Part shown: piece after piece, positions 28,503 through 40,800 of the stretch | Position numbering within the stretch: the stretch's first letter is position 1 | How the letters are laid out: each line of letters opens with the position of its first letter | Origin: Cymbomonas tetramitiformis | Lineage: Eukaryota; Chlorophyta; Pyramimonadophyceae; Pyramimonadales; Pyramimonadaceae | DNA: 64,000 nt | Assembly (NCBI GenBank): GCA_001247695.2 | Contig: LGRX02024707.1 | Span: 19,305 to 83,304, forward strand | Reading direction: 5' to 3' | The notes under the pieces: model-generated | What the model was told of the DNA's origin: nothing | Databases searched by the model: none | What the model saw: the letters and a program-made list of their open reading frames with translations, nothing else | Made by a program: the position numbers and the translations under genes

Positions 28503-28865
28503 GGTTAGGTTCGTCTCTCTGACGCACGTTTGACACTCGCATACGACTGGGTTATACCCCCTGAGTCCCTGGTTAGGGGGGGAGGGGGGAGTTAGTGTAC
28601 ATTCCTTAAGTATGAAGACAAAATTTAAATTTTCTTAAGTATGGGAAAACGCAGGCGTCGACGCGGGCCGACGCGTTACACTCCTTAAGTATGGGCTTAA
28701 GTATGGGAGCCCTATTTTGCGAAATCTTAGAATGTTAAGAATGTTTGGTCCGTCCGTCCGTCCAAAAAATGGTCCGTCCGTCCGTCCAAATCTTGGACGG
28801 ACGAGTTTTTGGACGGACGGACGAGTTTTTGGACGCGTCACTGGACCAACATCCTATCTCACAGG

Positions 28866-29008
28866 TCTTTGTGACCGGCATGCATGGAGATCTGATGAAA
28901 TAAGATATTCGATCTTATGTAAGTTCTGCCCCCAATGGAACGCGCACTCCAGATTGTTACGGTCATCTTGTTCTGGCCAAACTTTCTTGATTGCTGCCCA
29001 GTTAGCAC
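28866..29008 (-). CDS. MULE transposase exon 3 (DDE region, C..H motif)
   Basis: It follows the acceptor TTGCCGCACAG (minus). It reads ANWAAIKKVWPEQDDRNNLE and CAFHWGQNLHK, the MULE pattern in which a D/E-rich stretch is followed by C..H. Spliced to exon 2, the codons join as GAT GCA ACA G/GT GCT AAC with the frame kept. A one-base shift or unresolved splice is needed near 28880 to reach HAGHKD at the insertion site. Confidence 0.65.
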
Positions 29009-29142
29009 CTGTGCGGCAAATATTAATCAGTTGAAAACCAAGTACATCGTGCGTCGGTTACACGGTTCAGACAATCGTGCACGATTGTCAGAACCGTATA
29101 ACGTGCAAACTCCCCCATGGAAAATTATAAACGTTGGCTTAC
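29009..29142 (-). other. Intron of the MULE gene carrying a palindrome
   Basis: GTAAGC donor and CCGCACAG acceptor. It contains CGGTTCAGACAATCGT/GCACGATTGTCAGAACCG (29063-29096), a near-perfect 34-bp palindrome of the same family as the array in the nested element. Confidence 0.7.
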
Positions 29143-29293
29143 CTGTTGCATCTCCCATGAAGCCGTAGAATAATACTTCCGCACGCGGGTGTTCGGCTGC
29201 TACCGTCTTCTTCACCAATGTCCAAAACAGTACCTGTATTTCAGTACAGTCTTTCGGTACGTTCATGGTGGCAATAGTGAGCAGGGCGTTGGC
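29143..29293 (-). CDS. MULE transposase exon 2
   Basis: From the acceptor CCATATAG/GCCAAC to the donor AACAG/GTAAGC. It reads ANALLTIATMNVPKDCTEIQ, VLFWTLVKKTV and FYGFMGDAT. The GDA Asp is a candidate for the second catalytic acid of the RNase H-like fold. A donor GTACAT at 29354 in exon 1 gives matching phase (0). Confidence 0.6.
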
Positions 29294-29354
29294 CTATATG
29301 GAGAACACGTGCGCCCCCATCATCACCCAATCCTCAGAAACCTTTGCGATGTAC

Positions 29355-30716
29355 GAAATCCAAGTGGACGTACGCTGAGCGAAGGTAGTCGTCGCTACTT
29401 TTCGGGTGCATGCGAAGCACGAGATCGACACCTCCATCCACTCCGACACTGGACATAACGAACGTGTGAGCAAAACTGTCGATGTTCCCCTCGTCCGCGA
29501 AAGATTGCAGTAGCCCCTTACCGTGCTGAGCAGCCCATTCGGAAACGGCTTTCATGCCCTCATCCTGTCGACGACCTCGCACGAAATTCTGGTCCACTGC
29601 CTTATCAATCACGTTCATTTTCCTCGCGATGTCTGGTAGCTGGCTAGGGTCAAAAGAAGAGTCTTTTGGAAAGACGGTTTCCGTGAGTAAAGTCCTTTTC
29701 ACCTGGCACACGTTTCGAACTCCACCGGTGTTTAGAACCTCCTCAGCCCTAGTCTTAGCTGCTTTTAGCTCACCCACGCTGGGGTTGTCGGTGGACAACA
29801 CGGAATGGTTGTGTCCAATGGAGGGAGTAGACAGCACGAGGATGTTCAAATCGGAGTCTTCTTGGAAGCTTACTTCAAATGGACAATTGCCGGAATGAGT
29901 AGGCGCAGCGTTGCAATGGGCGCACGCCAGATTGCGGTTCTTAAAGGTACCGGTGAATTGGAAACGGTTACGTTCACCCGTTGTACGAAATAGGACACAT
30001 GCATCGTTCTCACAGGATAAAGCCCCACCACATCGCGTAGTTCTAGTAATACGGCCTCTGATACGCCTTTTGTTCCCAGAACGCATCCAGGTCTGCGGAC
30101 CGTATTTTAAGAAATCTCTCCAAGGAGAGAAATGTCCAGCACGTGGCTTATAAACTACCCCCGGAAGTAGAGGCACTGGCAGTTCGTCGACAAGCTCTTC
30201 ACGTTTACCTGGCGCTACGTCTTGGGTCAAATCAACGTGCTGAGAAAAATCTATCGGAATAGCTGGTCCGGTATAGGCAGTATTTTCCGATTTGACCTTA
30301 TGCTTGAGCTTTGGTTCTTGTACAGCGCTAGAGGATTTCGTAGATTCATACGAGTCCTTAGGAGGTGGAGGCGATTCGGTTAAGTCACAAACTAAATTTT
30401 CTTGCTTTACTTCAGGGCGAGGCGGAGAAGCTGATGCTTGGGAAGATTCGTGTGTGGCAGTTTCGGCATTCACACAACCGGTTTTCACGTCACTAGATCC
30501 GGGGGTTGAACTGACACCACCGATCACAAGTACGACAGCTCCGTCAGGGAACACGGTACCGAGCTCGACAGTTTGCACGTCTTCTGTGCTGCGCATGTGA
30601 AGAAGCATCGGGGTATCGGTAAGGGTTGGAAACAAGGCCTGTAGTAAATTAAGAGATATTGGCACCCCATGCGGGACATCCAAAGCACGGTTACCGTATC
30701 GCAGGGAAGTCGGCAT
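29355..30716 (-). CDS. MULE transposase exon 1 with N-terminal zinc cluster
   Basis: About 454 residues from ATG at 30714-30716. A leader (MPTSLRYGNRALDVPHG..) and a Ser/Pro/Glu-rich linker precede a WRKY/FLYWCH-like zinc cluster (RCGGALSCENDACVLF, LACAHCNAAPTHSGNCPFEV, GHNHS), then a charged helical part (LPDIARKMNVIDKAVDQNFV) and the beginning of the DDE domain (HLDF). WRKY-GCM1-type clusters bind transposon ends in MULEs. The start codon lies inside a sequence also present, without coding role, in the right arm of the nested element (near 28117). Confidence 0.65.
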
Positions 30717-31119
30717 GGTATCCTAAGGTACCATGAATAATGATTTATTTTATGAAAAGAATACTCTATATAGACATGGTTTCAGTGTAAATATTTAAGA
30801 ACAAAGCATTCCCAATATTGGTATGGGGGACGATTGTCAGAACCGTAGGCGTCGTGCATGGCATCCGTGAATACCCCAAAAATATGAATATATTCCTTAA
30901 GTATGAATTTTAAAATTTTCTTAAGTATGGGAAAACGCAGGCGTCGACGCGGGCCAACGCGTTACACTCCTTAAGTATGGGCTTAAGTGTGGGAGCCCTA
31001 ATTTGCGAAATCTTAGAATGTTAAGAATGTTTGGTCCGTCCGGCCGTCCACTATTTGGGCCGTCCCGACAGTGGACGGCCGGACGGCCGGACGACTTTCG
31101 TGGCCCAACATCCTATCTC
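30717..31119. repeat. Terminal-repeat-like segment of the MULE, shared with the nested element
   Basis: From CTAAGGTACCATGAA through ATACTCTATATAGACA, CTTAAGTATGGGAAAACGC, GCGTCGACGCGGGCC and GGTCCGTCCGGCC to CCCAACATCCTATCTC, it aligns with 28125-28860 with gaps. It holds half a palindrome (ACGATTGTCAGAACCGT, 30829-30845). It is both the presumed promoter of the transposase and a transposon end. Confidence 0.7.
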
Positions 31120-31590
31120 TTGTGGCAAGGGGTAAGGGTGATGCGAGATGAGACTTTCAGCCCCCGCTATAATATTGAACAAGGTCTCCGCAGAATCGTC
31201 ATAATCTTGCATACACACTTGCCGTTGGATCATCTCATACAGTGATCGGACTGCCATTCATGTGGGAAGCAGCATGTAGGTGGCTATGTGCGATTGTGCT
31301 GACTCTTCGGAGACCATCGCATGTGCAATATTTTCCGGATCTACCATATCAGGAGGGATGAATGCTGGGAGAAGTTCTTGGGTATAGAAAGGAAAAGTGG
31401 GTATATAACCCTGGCGCGTATATTACCCACTCTTCTTCACTTGCTTTCTCCATCTTCCTCCTTGCAACAAAGAAATCGAAAGAAAACTTGACACTTTCGA
31501 GGCGAGAACTCTCGGTAGAACCGATCCTGTTCAGCTACGAGCGACCAAACAAGTGCATACCCTCGTTTGTACTCTACAACGGAAGTGGAA

Positions 31591-31843
31591 ATGCAAGAAG
31601 TTTGCATGTCCAGTGGAGAAGGTTTGCCTGAGTGTGTCCGCGTTTTGGACTTCCAACACCCCTGTATCGGTCGCTCCAAGGTACGGAACGAGCTTGTCGA
31701 GATCGACCTTTTTCAAAGGTTCCTGAAAAAGTTGGCAAGAATAACTTTTTAACTGGTTCTTATTTCCTGCTCAGATTTACGTAATTGGCACTGCTCACAT
31801 ATCTGCAAAGTCTGTCGATGATGTTCGTCGAATTATAAAACAG
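31591..31843 (+). CDS. TraB exons 1 and 2 (GTAH motif)
   Basis: Exon 1 (31591-31680) starts at ATG (MQEVCMSSGEGLPECVRVLD) and ends CGCTCCAAG/GTACGG. Exon 2 (31775-31843), after TTTCCTGCTCAG, reads IYVIGTAHISAKSVDDVRRI IK in phase 0 and ends AAACAG/GTAAAA. The GTAH motif is the family's signature near the N-terminus. An in-frame extension to 31567 lacks an ATG. Confidence 0.85.
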
Positions 31844-34800
31844 GTAAAACATACCGTTCTCCACTGATCTCGTCTTTGGATAGCAGCGAAATCGCTTGTT
31901 TTTCGTGATGTAAGTATGGCACTGTTGTGCTCACTTTCGAGGAAAGCAAAATTCTCCCAACCAGAACGAAACATCGGCTCGTTGGTGCTCTATTGTGCGA
32001 GACGCGTCCGAATCTCTGAAAGCCTGTTGAAGGGACCAGAATCTGGTATTTTCTAGGCAATTTGCCAAGGAAGGAAGTTCAGAATACGTTCTCAGTTCGA
32101 GCTACACTTTCATTTTCATCTGGGTTTGCACTCGACACTGCTGCCTCGCAGGTAAAGCCTGGCTGCGTTGTCGTCGAATTGTGCAAGAGCCGAGTCGGAA
32201 TGCTTCAGACTGTGCAAGTGAAGGTACGTCATCGTCACGCTCACCTCTCCCACAAGGACCGCGAGTTAAGGACCCTGCAAACTCTTGTACACCTCGTGGA
32301 AAACTCAGGCACCCTCAAGTTATTTCCATACGTCCATAAGACAAACGGGTAAGGGTGCAGCCGCTCCAGCCTAAGATCTGGAGGGGTGTTTGCTCAGGTG
32401 CCCACCTTGCAGGAGATGATCGACTCCGTCAGAAGGCAAGGCATGCCAGTCTGGGGAGTGGTGTATGGATGGGCATCCGCACAGGTATATCACACGAAGA
32501 CGAACTACCAAAACCATTTGATATCGGAGCAGTAGGGCACTAGGGGACTTGCTTGCGCTTCGTCTCTGGGTAGGTAAACAATGCTTGCGCAGTGGCCTTG
32601 TCAGTGCAGGTACGAGGTGCTTGCGCAGTGGCCTTGGCAGTGCAGGTACGAGGTGCTTGCGCAGGGGACATGCCAGTGCAGGTACGAGGTGCTTGCGCAG
32701 GGGCCTTGTCAGTGCGGGTACGAGGTGCTTGCGCAGGGGCCTTGTCAGTGCAGGTACGAGGTGCTTGCGCAGGGCCTTGCCATTGCAGGTACGAGGTGCT
32801 TGCGCAGGGGCCTTGTCAGTGCAGATACGAGGTGCTTGCGCAGGAATGTGCATGTCACCGGACGAACTCTGCAGGCTTGCTCCGTTGCAACACACATCGC
32901 ATTTGAAAGGTGAAACTGACCCTGGTGTGGATTGTTCCTTTGACAGCTCGCGTTGCAGATTGACTTCATTCCAGGTGCTGGCCCTTCTCGTCGTAACCTT
33001 TGTTAGACAGTTGGCGATGCTGTCCATTTTTTAATTGATCTCTTTAAAACAGTAGCCTGGAATCTGAACCTTAGAGTTTTGCATTAGACGAAATCGTGTG
33101 CGGTCAGCTCAGTTACCCTTGAAGGCAATATCCCTCATGTTGCACGAAAGCTATAGACAAAACGCCATTGCGGCTCTATGCTATCAACTCTGCCCCTCTT
33201 GTGGGGCGCCTGCGCTCGCACGCCACGTACCTATGTTTCTCCGGCGGGGTGCCGGCTAGCACACACCGTGCATCTGTCTGCCGGTGTGCTCTGAAACGTT
33301 TTGGAATGAACTTCCCATTGGCTCAACGATGAACAGGTCAAGAATTCCGCGCAGCTGTAGAGGAGGCTAAGGTCGGAAGCGCCACCCTGCCTTAGGCTTG
33401 CTCTCTAATAGTAGGGGAGCTCGACTGTTTGCAGCTTGCCCTACTTCTGATTTTGTGTTGCAAAACACAAAGTCGCACACGAGTGCCCACGTTTTGCACG
33501 AGAGGATATTTTGTCATATCGTAGTTCGCTGTATTTGTGGCGAGGTCAAGACCCATCGCTCGATCGCGTGATGGGAAACGTCCCATACACCACCTACCAG
33601 CCTTTTTAGACCGCCATTCGCATGATACTGTCACCCTAAAACACCCTAAATATGTTTGTTTCTCTTCCTCGAGTGTTTTAAGCTTGCAGCTTTCCTCTCT
33701 CTGCTGCTCCCAAATATGCAGCTATCCCCCCCTCCCCCCCGCCCCCCTCTTTCTGTGCCGCTCTCCTACTGTTGCCCTCTGGTGCCCTTTTGGGGGGGGA
33801 TCATTTTCTCCTTTGGGAAATGCTAAGCTAATCCAGTTCTCTCACCCCTCTTTCAAGACTCTAATCCATGGTGTGCTGAATTGTATGAACCCCAGGAGTG
33901 TGGTGCGAAAATCATGCTCGGAGATCGACCACTACAGGTATGAAGCGATATCCTCCTTTTGCTTTCATCAGGCCTGTAGCATCGACTGCTGCAGGCATGG
34001 CTGCCATATCCTTCTTTTGCTTTCATCAGGCTTGTAGCATCGACCGCTGCAGGCATGGCTGCCATATTCTCCTTTTGCTTTCATCAGGCCTGTAGCATCG
34101 ACCGCTGCAGGCATGGCTGCTACATCCTCCAGCCCAAATATAAGATTGCATCCATGTCCAATCTCCCCCAACATCGACCATATGCGCCTGACTTTCTGCA
34201 TCACTCCTTCCTTTCTCAACATGTCCTCCTGTATAATCCTGGATAGCATGCCCTCTTGGGCCACCACTCAGTCTCAAGCCGTCTTCTCCTGATGCTGAAC
34301 CTTTGCCCGTCATTTAGGCCACATACAATGTTGCGGCTTCCGTGAGCTATTCTTCGGTCACACAGTGTTCGACGGGTAGCAGGTCCTAGCCTGGGCACAG
34401 TGTGGCAAGTCGTTGGTTTAGGGTTCTCTGTGTCGGCATTGAATGAACGCTCAGTCTGCTGCAGGCGACCTTAAAGCGAACCTGGGGAGGCCTCTCAGTG
34501 CGAGAAAAAGTCCGTTTTCTGTGGTCTCTTTTTGGCATGGTGAGTGAATCACCGCAGTGCTGCCTCCCAAAATGACGTGGCTTGGACGTGCGGACATGAT
34601 TTGAAAGCTCGCGTCTGGACGTGTGGCGTGCTTTGATGGCCCAGTCTCGGATGTGCGGACATCATTTGAAAGCTCGCGTCTGGACGTGTGGCGTGCTTTG
34701 AAGGCCCAGTCTCGGATGTGCGGACATGATTTGAAAGCTCGCGGCTGGACGTGTGGCATGCTTTGATGGCCCACTGTTTGGAATTCAGTACAGGGTTATT

Positions 34801-37800
34801 TGCAAAAAGCGAGCGCTAGCTTTCATTGTCAAAAGATATACCAGTTCGCAGCTCGAAACGCCACGAATGTTATCGCCCTATCATTACTGATTGGCCAGTC
34901 TAAGTGAAAGTTCGCTATTAGTTAGTTATGACGTGCCACTGTCGAGTTCATAACGACTGCAGTGACACGTCTGCGATGGGCCGGTGAACTATTACACACT
35001 GTGTCTTACCGATGGTCATTACATGATCCAACGGCCACGATTAGTTCAGCAGATCTAGATCTAGATCTAAGGGTTTCATAGGGTTTCTTCAGGGTTCCTT
35101 CAGGGTTTGAGCATCCTGACTACTGTGCAAGGCCTAGACAGTCATGCTTTACATCAAACTGATCAGCAGACACTGCAGATTCCAACACCCCTTCTAAAGG
35201 GTGACTGTCTAGTTATCCTACTGCCAGTTCTTGGGAATGGTGCCCCTTCAGTCAGCAATGCCCAGTTCTTGGGATGGTGCCCCTTCAGTCTTCTGGCTCC
35301 AGCTCCAGTCTTTGGGATGGTGCCCCTTCAGCTCCAGTTTATGGGGATGGTGCCCCCTTCAGTCTTCATTGGTCTCCACGAGGCAGGTTCATGACACCCA
35401 GTCGCTCTCTGTGTACACGAAATATGGGGAGTGCCAGGGGCTTGGTCATGATGTCAGAGGTGTTATCATCAGTTCCAGTGTACAGCGCCTCTGTGTCCTT
35501 GGCCTTGATCAGCTCCCTGATGTACATGTTCCTCACTTCAATGTGCTTGGACCGGGAGTTGTTCACGTAGTTAGTGGCCAGGTGGATAGCTCCTTGGTTG
35601 TCACAGTACATGGGCACTGGCCTGCATATGTCCACCAGGGAGTCCAGCACGTTGAGAACATACTTGACTTCACGAGCTCCCTCAGACATAGCGATGATCT
35701 CGGCCTCGGTAGTGGATAGGGACACGCTCTTCTGGATCATAGAAGAAAATATGATCAAGCTCCCACACAGGAAGACCGCAATACCAGAGGTGCTTCTCCT
35801 GGTCACCTTGCATCCTGCATAATCAGAATCTGTGTAGATGGAGAGAGGCAAAGGTCTGCTTGGTCCAGTGCCATCCCCCCCAGGCACTGAAGCAGTGCGC
35901 AGTACCAGCTCGTACTCCCTGGTGCCCTTCAGATATCTCACCACCTGCTTCAGGGCCACAAAGTGCTCTGGACCATACGTGGCACAGAACCTTGACAGGA
36001 CTGATACTGCTGCCATAATGTCAGGCCTGCTGCAGCGAGCCACCCACTGCAGCTGTCCCAGAAGAGCACGGTAAGGCATAGGTCCCTTACCATCAGCAGG
36101 AGCCAGCGCAGTGCCAGGTGACATCGGTAAGCTTGCTGGTTTGGCATCATCCAGGCCATAAGTGCTGATGACCTGGGAGATATAGCCAGACTGAGATAAG
36201 TATGCTGTGTCACTTCCCCAGCGCACTCCGATACCCATCACCAAGTCCAGCACCCCAAGGTCTTTGCACGCATACTGTGCGTGGAAGGAGGCCACAAAGG
36301 TGTCATACCAAGACTTGTCATTGGTGGCCACCAGGTAGTCATCCACGTAGGCCAGAATGATAACCTGGAGAGTGGTGTCCCGGATGAAATACAGGCAGGT
36401 TCCACGTCACTCCTCTGCATCCTGGAGTCATATCCCATTATGAACGCATCGGAGGTGTCAAACCACTCCTTGCCAGCCTGCTTGAGCCCATACACTGCCT
36501 TCAGCAGCTTGGCACACCTGTGCCCCCCATAGACCAGCCCTCGGGGAAGGCGAACATACAGGTCCTCCTCGAGTACTGAGTTCAAGAATGCAGTGTCAAC
36601 ATCCATGTGGTACACCACAAGCCCAAGGTTCAAGGCCAGGGTGATGACAATCCTGACTGAGGACAGTTGTGTACATGGGGCGAAGGTGTCATAGTAGTCC
36701 ACCCCATACTCCTGTTTGTTGCCCCGTACACATATCCTGCTCTTCCTCTTCAGGAGCTGCCTGTTCTTGTCCAACTTCACCTTGAGTACCAGTGACATCT
36801 CCAGTAACTTCACCCCAGCTGGTATGTCCTCCTCGTCCATCATCTGCAAGGCTCCCTTGATCTGCACGAGTGCTTCCAGTTCATCCTGAATGGAGTTCAA
36901 CCACTCAGTGCAGTCTGGTGAAGTCAGAACCTGTGAGTGACATTTTGGCTCAGTCACTCCCTCGGGCAGCAGAGAGTCCTGCACAGTGGGTGTTTCAGCA
37001 GCCTGAACACCCAGACATGTGTGCATAGGTGGGAATCGAACATCTCCAGCAGGCAGGTCCATGATAGTGAAGTTGGTGAGGAGGACCACACAATAAGGTT
37101 GAGCATGAGGTCCAACAGCACGTCCACAAATCATGCCTCCTCATAGTCCCCCTTTCCAGTGACAGCACGCACCTCAGTGAATAGTGGATAGTGAGCATTG
37201 ACATTCCCATACGAGGGGCAATCCCTCAATAGTGACAGGCGATCACTGCCTGGCTCGAGATATGAGCTCAAACTTACCCAGCACACATCATCAGAGGTTT
37301 CCACCTTCACCACAGCGACAATCTCATCACTGTCTTGAGGTAAGTACACACCCTGCTCCAGCACAGCAGTCTCCAATAGTGCAGGCGGAGGATCTCTGTA
37401 GGGTGCATTCAGAGTGGTGGCCATGAAGTTAGTCTTGAGAGGGGTCACCGCAGAAGGATCCCATGAGGTCACCACCTTGCCCACGCATGCTTCTTCCTGA
37501 TGAGGTAGTAAGCTGAGGTCCACCCCAGAGATTTCCGGAATACACGATTGAGGATGTATACCGCATGGCGGGTGGCCAGGGGCCACATGCTCGCATCAAA
37601 TCCAAAGGTCAGTAGGAGTGCTCTGGCCATGGCTTGTACATCTCGGTGTGACCTCTCAACCCTTGCCTGGTTCTCATGCAGGTATGGGGAGCCATGCCTC
37701 TGCTCAATACCATGCTCCTCACAGAAAGCTGCAGTCTGTCCAGCTATCATAGTGTTGTCACCATCAGTGTGGAGCACCATGTGGTACTCGCTGGACAGGT

Positions 37801-40800
37801 TCATGGTGCTCCGCAGGCGCTTCACCTCCTGCAGGTACAGCTGGAAGGCCTTGAGGTAGTCCGACTTCAGCTTGAGGAAGAATATGCTTATCTATGTCGT
37901 GGAGTCATCGACGAACAGCACGAGCCATCTGTACCCCCCAGCACTGGTCCTGAATGGTCCACATGTGTCTGACCATACAAGATTTCCCAATTCCTTGGAC
38001 AGCTCCCTCCCAGTGGGCTTCACAGAGGGCCTTATGGCTTTGGTCAACCTGCAGGCAATGCACCTCTCGGGGCAATGCTGCACTGGGCTGCCAGAGTACT
38101 GTGACTCACTGATACTCATAGGAATACTCTGAGCGAACATGTGGTCAATAGACTTGTCACCAATGTGGCCTAGCCTTACGTGTTGTAGCATCTTGATGTC
38201 AAGCCGCTCCGTAGTGTGCGAGTCCTTGAACAACACCACCACTGGCCACTTGGTGTCCTCAATCCATACACGATCTTCCCCACAAGGCTCCAGATTAGCC
38301 ACATTGTAGCATGACGCCCTTGGTGCAGAGAATATCTTAGCACCAGCAGGGTATTCATGAATAATATCGAATCGAGAGGTCAGGTTCCACCAACTCGTTG
38401 TGACCCACTTAGGCAATACGAACCGAAATTTGGTGTTGGGAGGGTCTCTGTCAAAGTCAATGAGGTCTTTCTGAAGACACTGTAGAACGATGTCATGGTC
38501 GAAGGGCGGGTTCCCATAGCAATGCCTACCAGCCCAATCCTTGACAAAACATGTGTCAGTTATGGTGCAATAGTCATCCAGGATGTGGTTGTCATCAGAG
38601 GAAAATAGTTCCAGGAGGAAAGGACCATGAGTGGTGAAGTGAGGCTCGGTGTCCTCAAATTTCTCTTTTCATTCAGAGCGGTCTCGTTGGTCATCAGTGT
38701 GCTTGACAGTACAGGCTAGATGTGTGTCCAAAGTGTTGTATGTGTCTTCATGCATAATGTACTGGTTGCCAACTCTGGCAAAGGAGAACACCACCCCCCC
38801 TTTGGACACAGTTCTGGCCCCAAAGTCCACAAGGAAACCAGCATCCTCGAGTGCCACCACAGATAAGAGGTTGAAGGGCTGCCCAAGTATGCAGTGCGTG
38901 CCGAGGAGCTGTAGCCCAACCATGCGCCCAGACTGCACATCCCTCTTGGCAAAGGTCACGGAGCCATTGCCGGAGGAGTTCACAGACTGACTCTGTACCA
39001 CACTGAAAGTCTCACAGGCTGTAGTGTCATAGTCCGCATTGAACACCTGGACAGAGTTGAAAATGTGCTTGGTGGCGCCACTGTCGATAACAGCACTCTT
39101 GTCCACAGCAGACTGAGTGCCACTGCTGCCAGCACTCGCACCACATGCCATCTGAATATGGCTAGCATCATAGCAGCTCTCACAATCGTCCTCATAATAG
39201 TCACTGGGGAGCACACCCACAGAGCAGATGCGAATCTTGCGAGGCGGAGAAAGTAGTCCAGAGGCCCAATCATCAGAGGGGTTGTAGCCCACTCCTTCAA
39301 CAGGCTGCCCAAGGCTCATATACTCTTCCTCCTCGTCAGAGTGTCCATAGTACATGCCCTCTTCCTCTTCGTCAGAGTCAGAGGCATCCTCCAGGTCTGG
39401 CAGAGAATCACCACCATCCGAGTCAGAGTCCGACCCTGAAGCAAGGTCGGGGACTATGCAATCAGAGCCGCTGCCAGCTTGTCCAGAGATAGAGAGAAGA
39501 TCAGGCATATAGCCGTCCCCCATCGGATGATAAGACCAGGAATCTCGGTCTGCAAGAAGCCGGTCATAATTGGGGGAACCCAGCGCACCAACAGACCCAG
39601 AATCACTCTCAACGGGCTGTTCAAGGTACTCAGGCCAGGCATCGGTACCCCACCCCTCACCGAGGGACAGCATGCTCCCAAAGTCCTCCACCACTTGTAT
39701 AAAAGTCTTGGTGGCCTTCCCGAGCTCAGATGCCCAGCCACGCAGGTCTGCCAGGGAAGTACGCACCATGACAAACTCCAGCTTCAGCAATATGTCCATG
39801 TCATCCGTGGCCTGCCTGATGACATTGAGCTGGTAGAGAACCATCCCATCACTGACAGTGTGTTCAACACCACGAGGAAGGGTAGTGCCATTGTCAAGTA
39901 TGTGGTGAGCACGAAGGAATATCTCCACAGACCCAGCCATCATGACAGAGTGCCACCGTTGCAACCCAGGCTTGAACCATAACTGCCTCGGGGATATCTG
40001 AAAAGTGTCACCCAAGTGCTGATCACGTCCACAATCCCACTGGGCCTGTGTCCTCTTCAGGCGAGCCTTGTCAGGGAAGAAGGCAGTGAGGACATCAATG
40101 TAGACCCACGAGTCATAAACAGGCACAACCTTGGTGCGGTGACGACGGCTGAGCACAGGAGAATGCTTGTTGGGAACGTAGCAGTGACACTTCTTCCTGG
40201 TCCTGCGAGGAGGGCACCCCACTGAAGACAATTCCACACGAGGTGCACTCACAGTGCCCTCATCGTCCTCAGTGTATCCATCAGTGGTGTGGGGCACAAC
40301 AAGCTCAGGCTCACCCACGTCCGCCAGGACAGAGTAGTAATTGAACACCGGGAACACAGAGGACTGGGACTCCATAGGTACAGAGCCCCGACCACATATC
40401 CAGTGCTCGCACAGGGCCGAACTGGAAGGCAGTGGCCCAGAGATGCTGAGATTACCAGTCTCACCTGCCCCCGAGCTCAGGGCAGATTGTGCACCGTCCA
40501 GTAATTCACATAATGATGACTCCACCAGTCCGGAGTCCTGATACGTAGATAGCTGGCTCGAGGTCGGACAAGGTGTCAGCGAGCCAGAGATACTAGCACG
40601 ACCAGATTCCAATAGCCCAGAGCTGCAATAGCTGGCATATATATCTTCACCGGTCTCGTACAGACCAGGGTGTAAGCCAGATGCACTAGCCTCCCGAATA
40701 GCAAAGAGGACCTCACCAGCCTCTTCCAGTCCAGGATGAAGCTCAGATTGCCCAGCTGCAGCACCAAGATGTTCACCAGGCTTCGGTAAGCTTCCATTCT

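Larger units (their letters stand above)
25389..28860. mobile_element. 3.47-kb inverted-arm transposon nested in the MULE gene
   Basis: The sequence is flanked by ACAGG on both sides (25384-25388 and 28861-28865), a 5-bp target duplication. Long inverted arms pair 25404-26160 with 27830-28850. They include GGACGGACGG runs, ATACTTAAG motifs, a GCGTCGACGC..GGC block and copies of the palindrome. The right end ATCCTATCTC recurs at 31110-31119. No transposase is encoded, so it is non-autonomous. The middle holds a 65-bp tandem array and about a dozen palindromes. With it absent, the coding frame of the host transposase reads through the insertion point. Confidence 0.75.
22818..31119 (-). mobile_element. 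Mutator-like (MULE) DNA transposon, broken, with a nested element
   Basis: The transposase gene runs on the minus strand from ATG at 30716 to about 22818. A terminal-repeat-like segment (30717-31119) begins immediately upstream of the start codon. The same sequence forms the right arm of the nested element (28117-28860), which suggests common ancestry of master and derivative. The gene holds an N-terminal zinc cluster, DDE-like exons and a SWIM finger, in MULE order. Breaks are a TAA stop (25253-25255), at least two frameshifts and the 3.47-kb insertion. The left terminus is not found, so this border is only the end of coding sequence. Confidence 0.6.

Noticed and set aside
28217..28522. 101-codon frame with 29-residue repeats
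   Set aside because: It is an 87-bp tandem repeat containing palindromes inside a non-autonomous transposon.
29334..29360. Donor at AAAG/GTTTCT for MULE exon 1
   Set aside because: Phase does not match exon 2; the GTACAT donor at 29354 does.
32371..33027. 218-codon minus frame with 12-residue repeats
   Set aside because: Most of it is the 36-bp array and it crosses TraB exon 4 in antisense.
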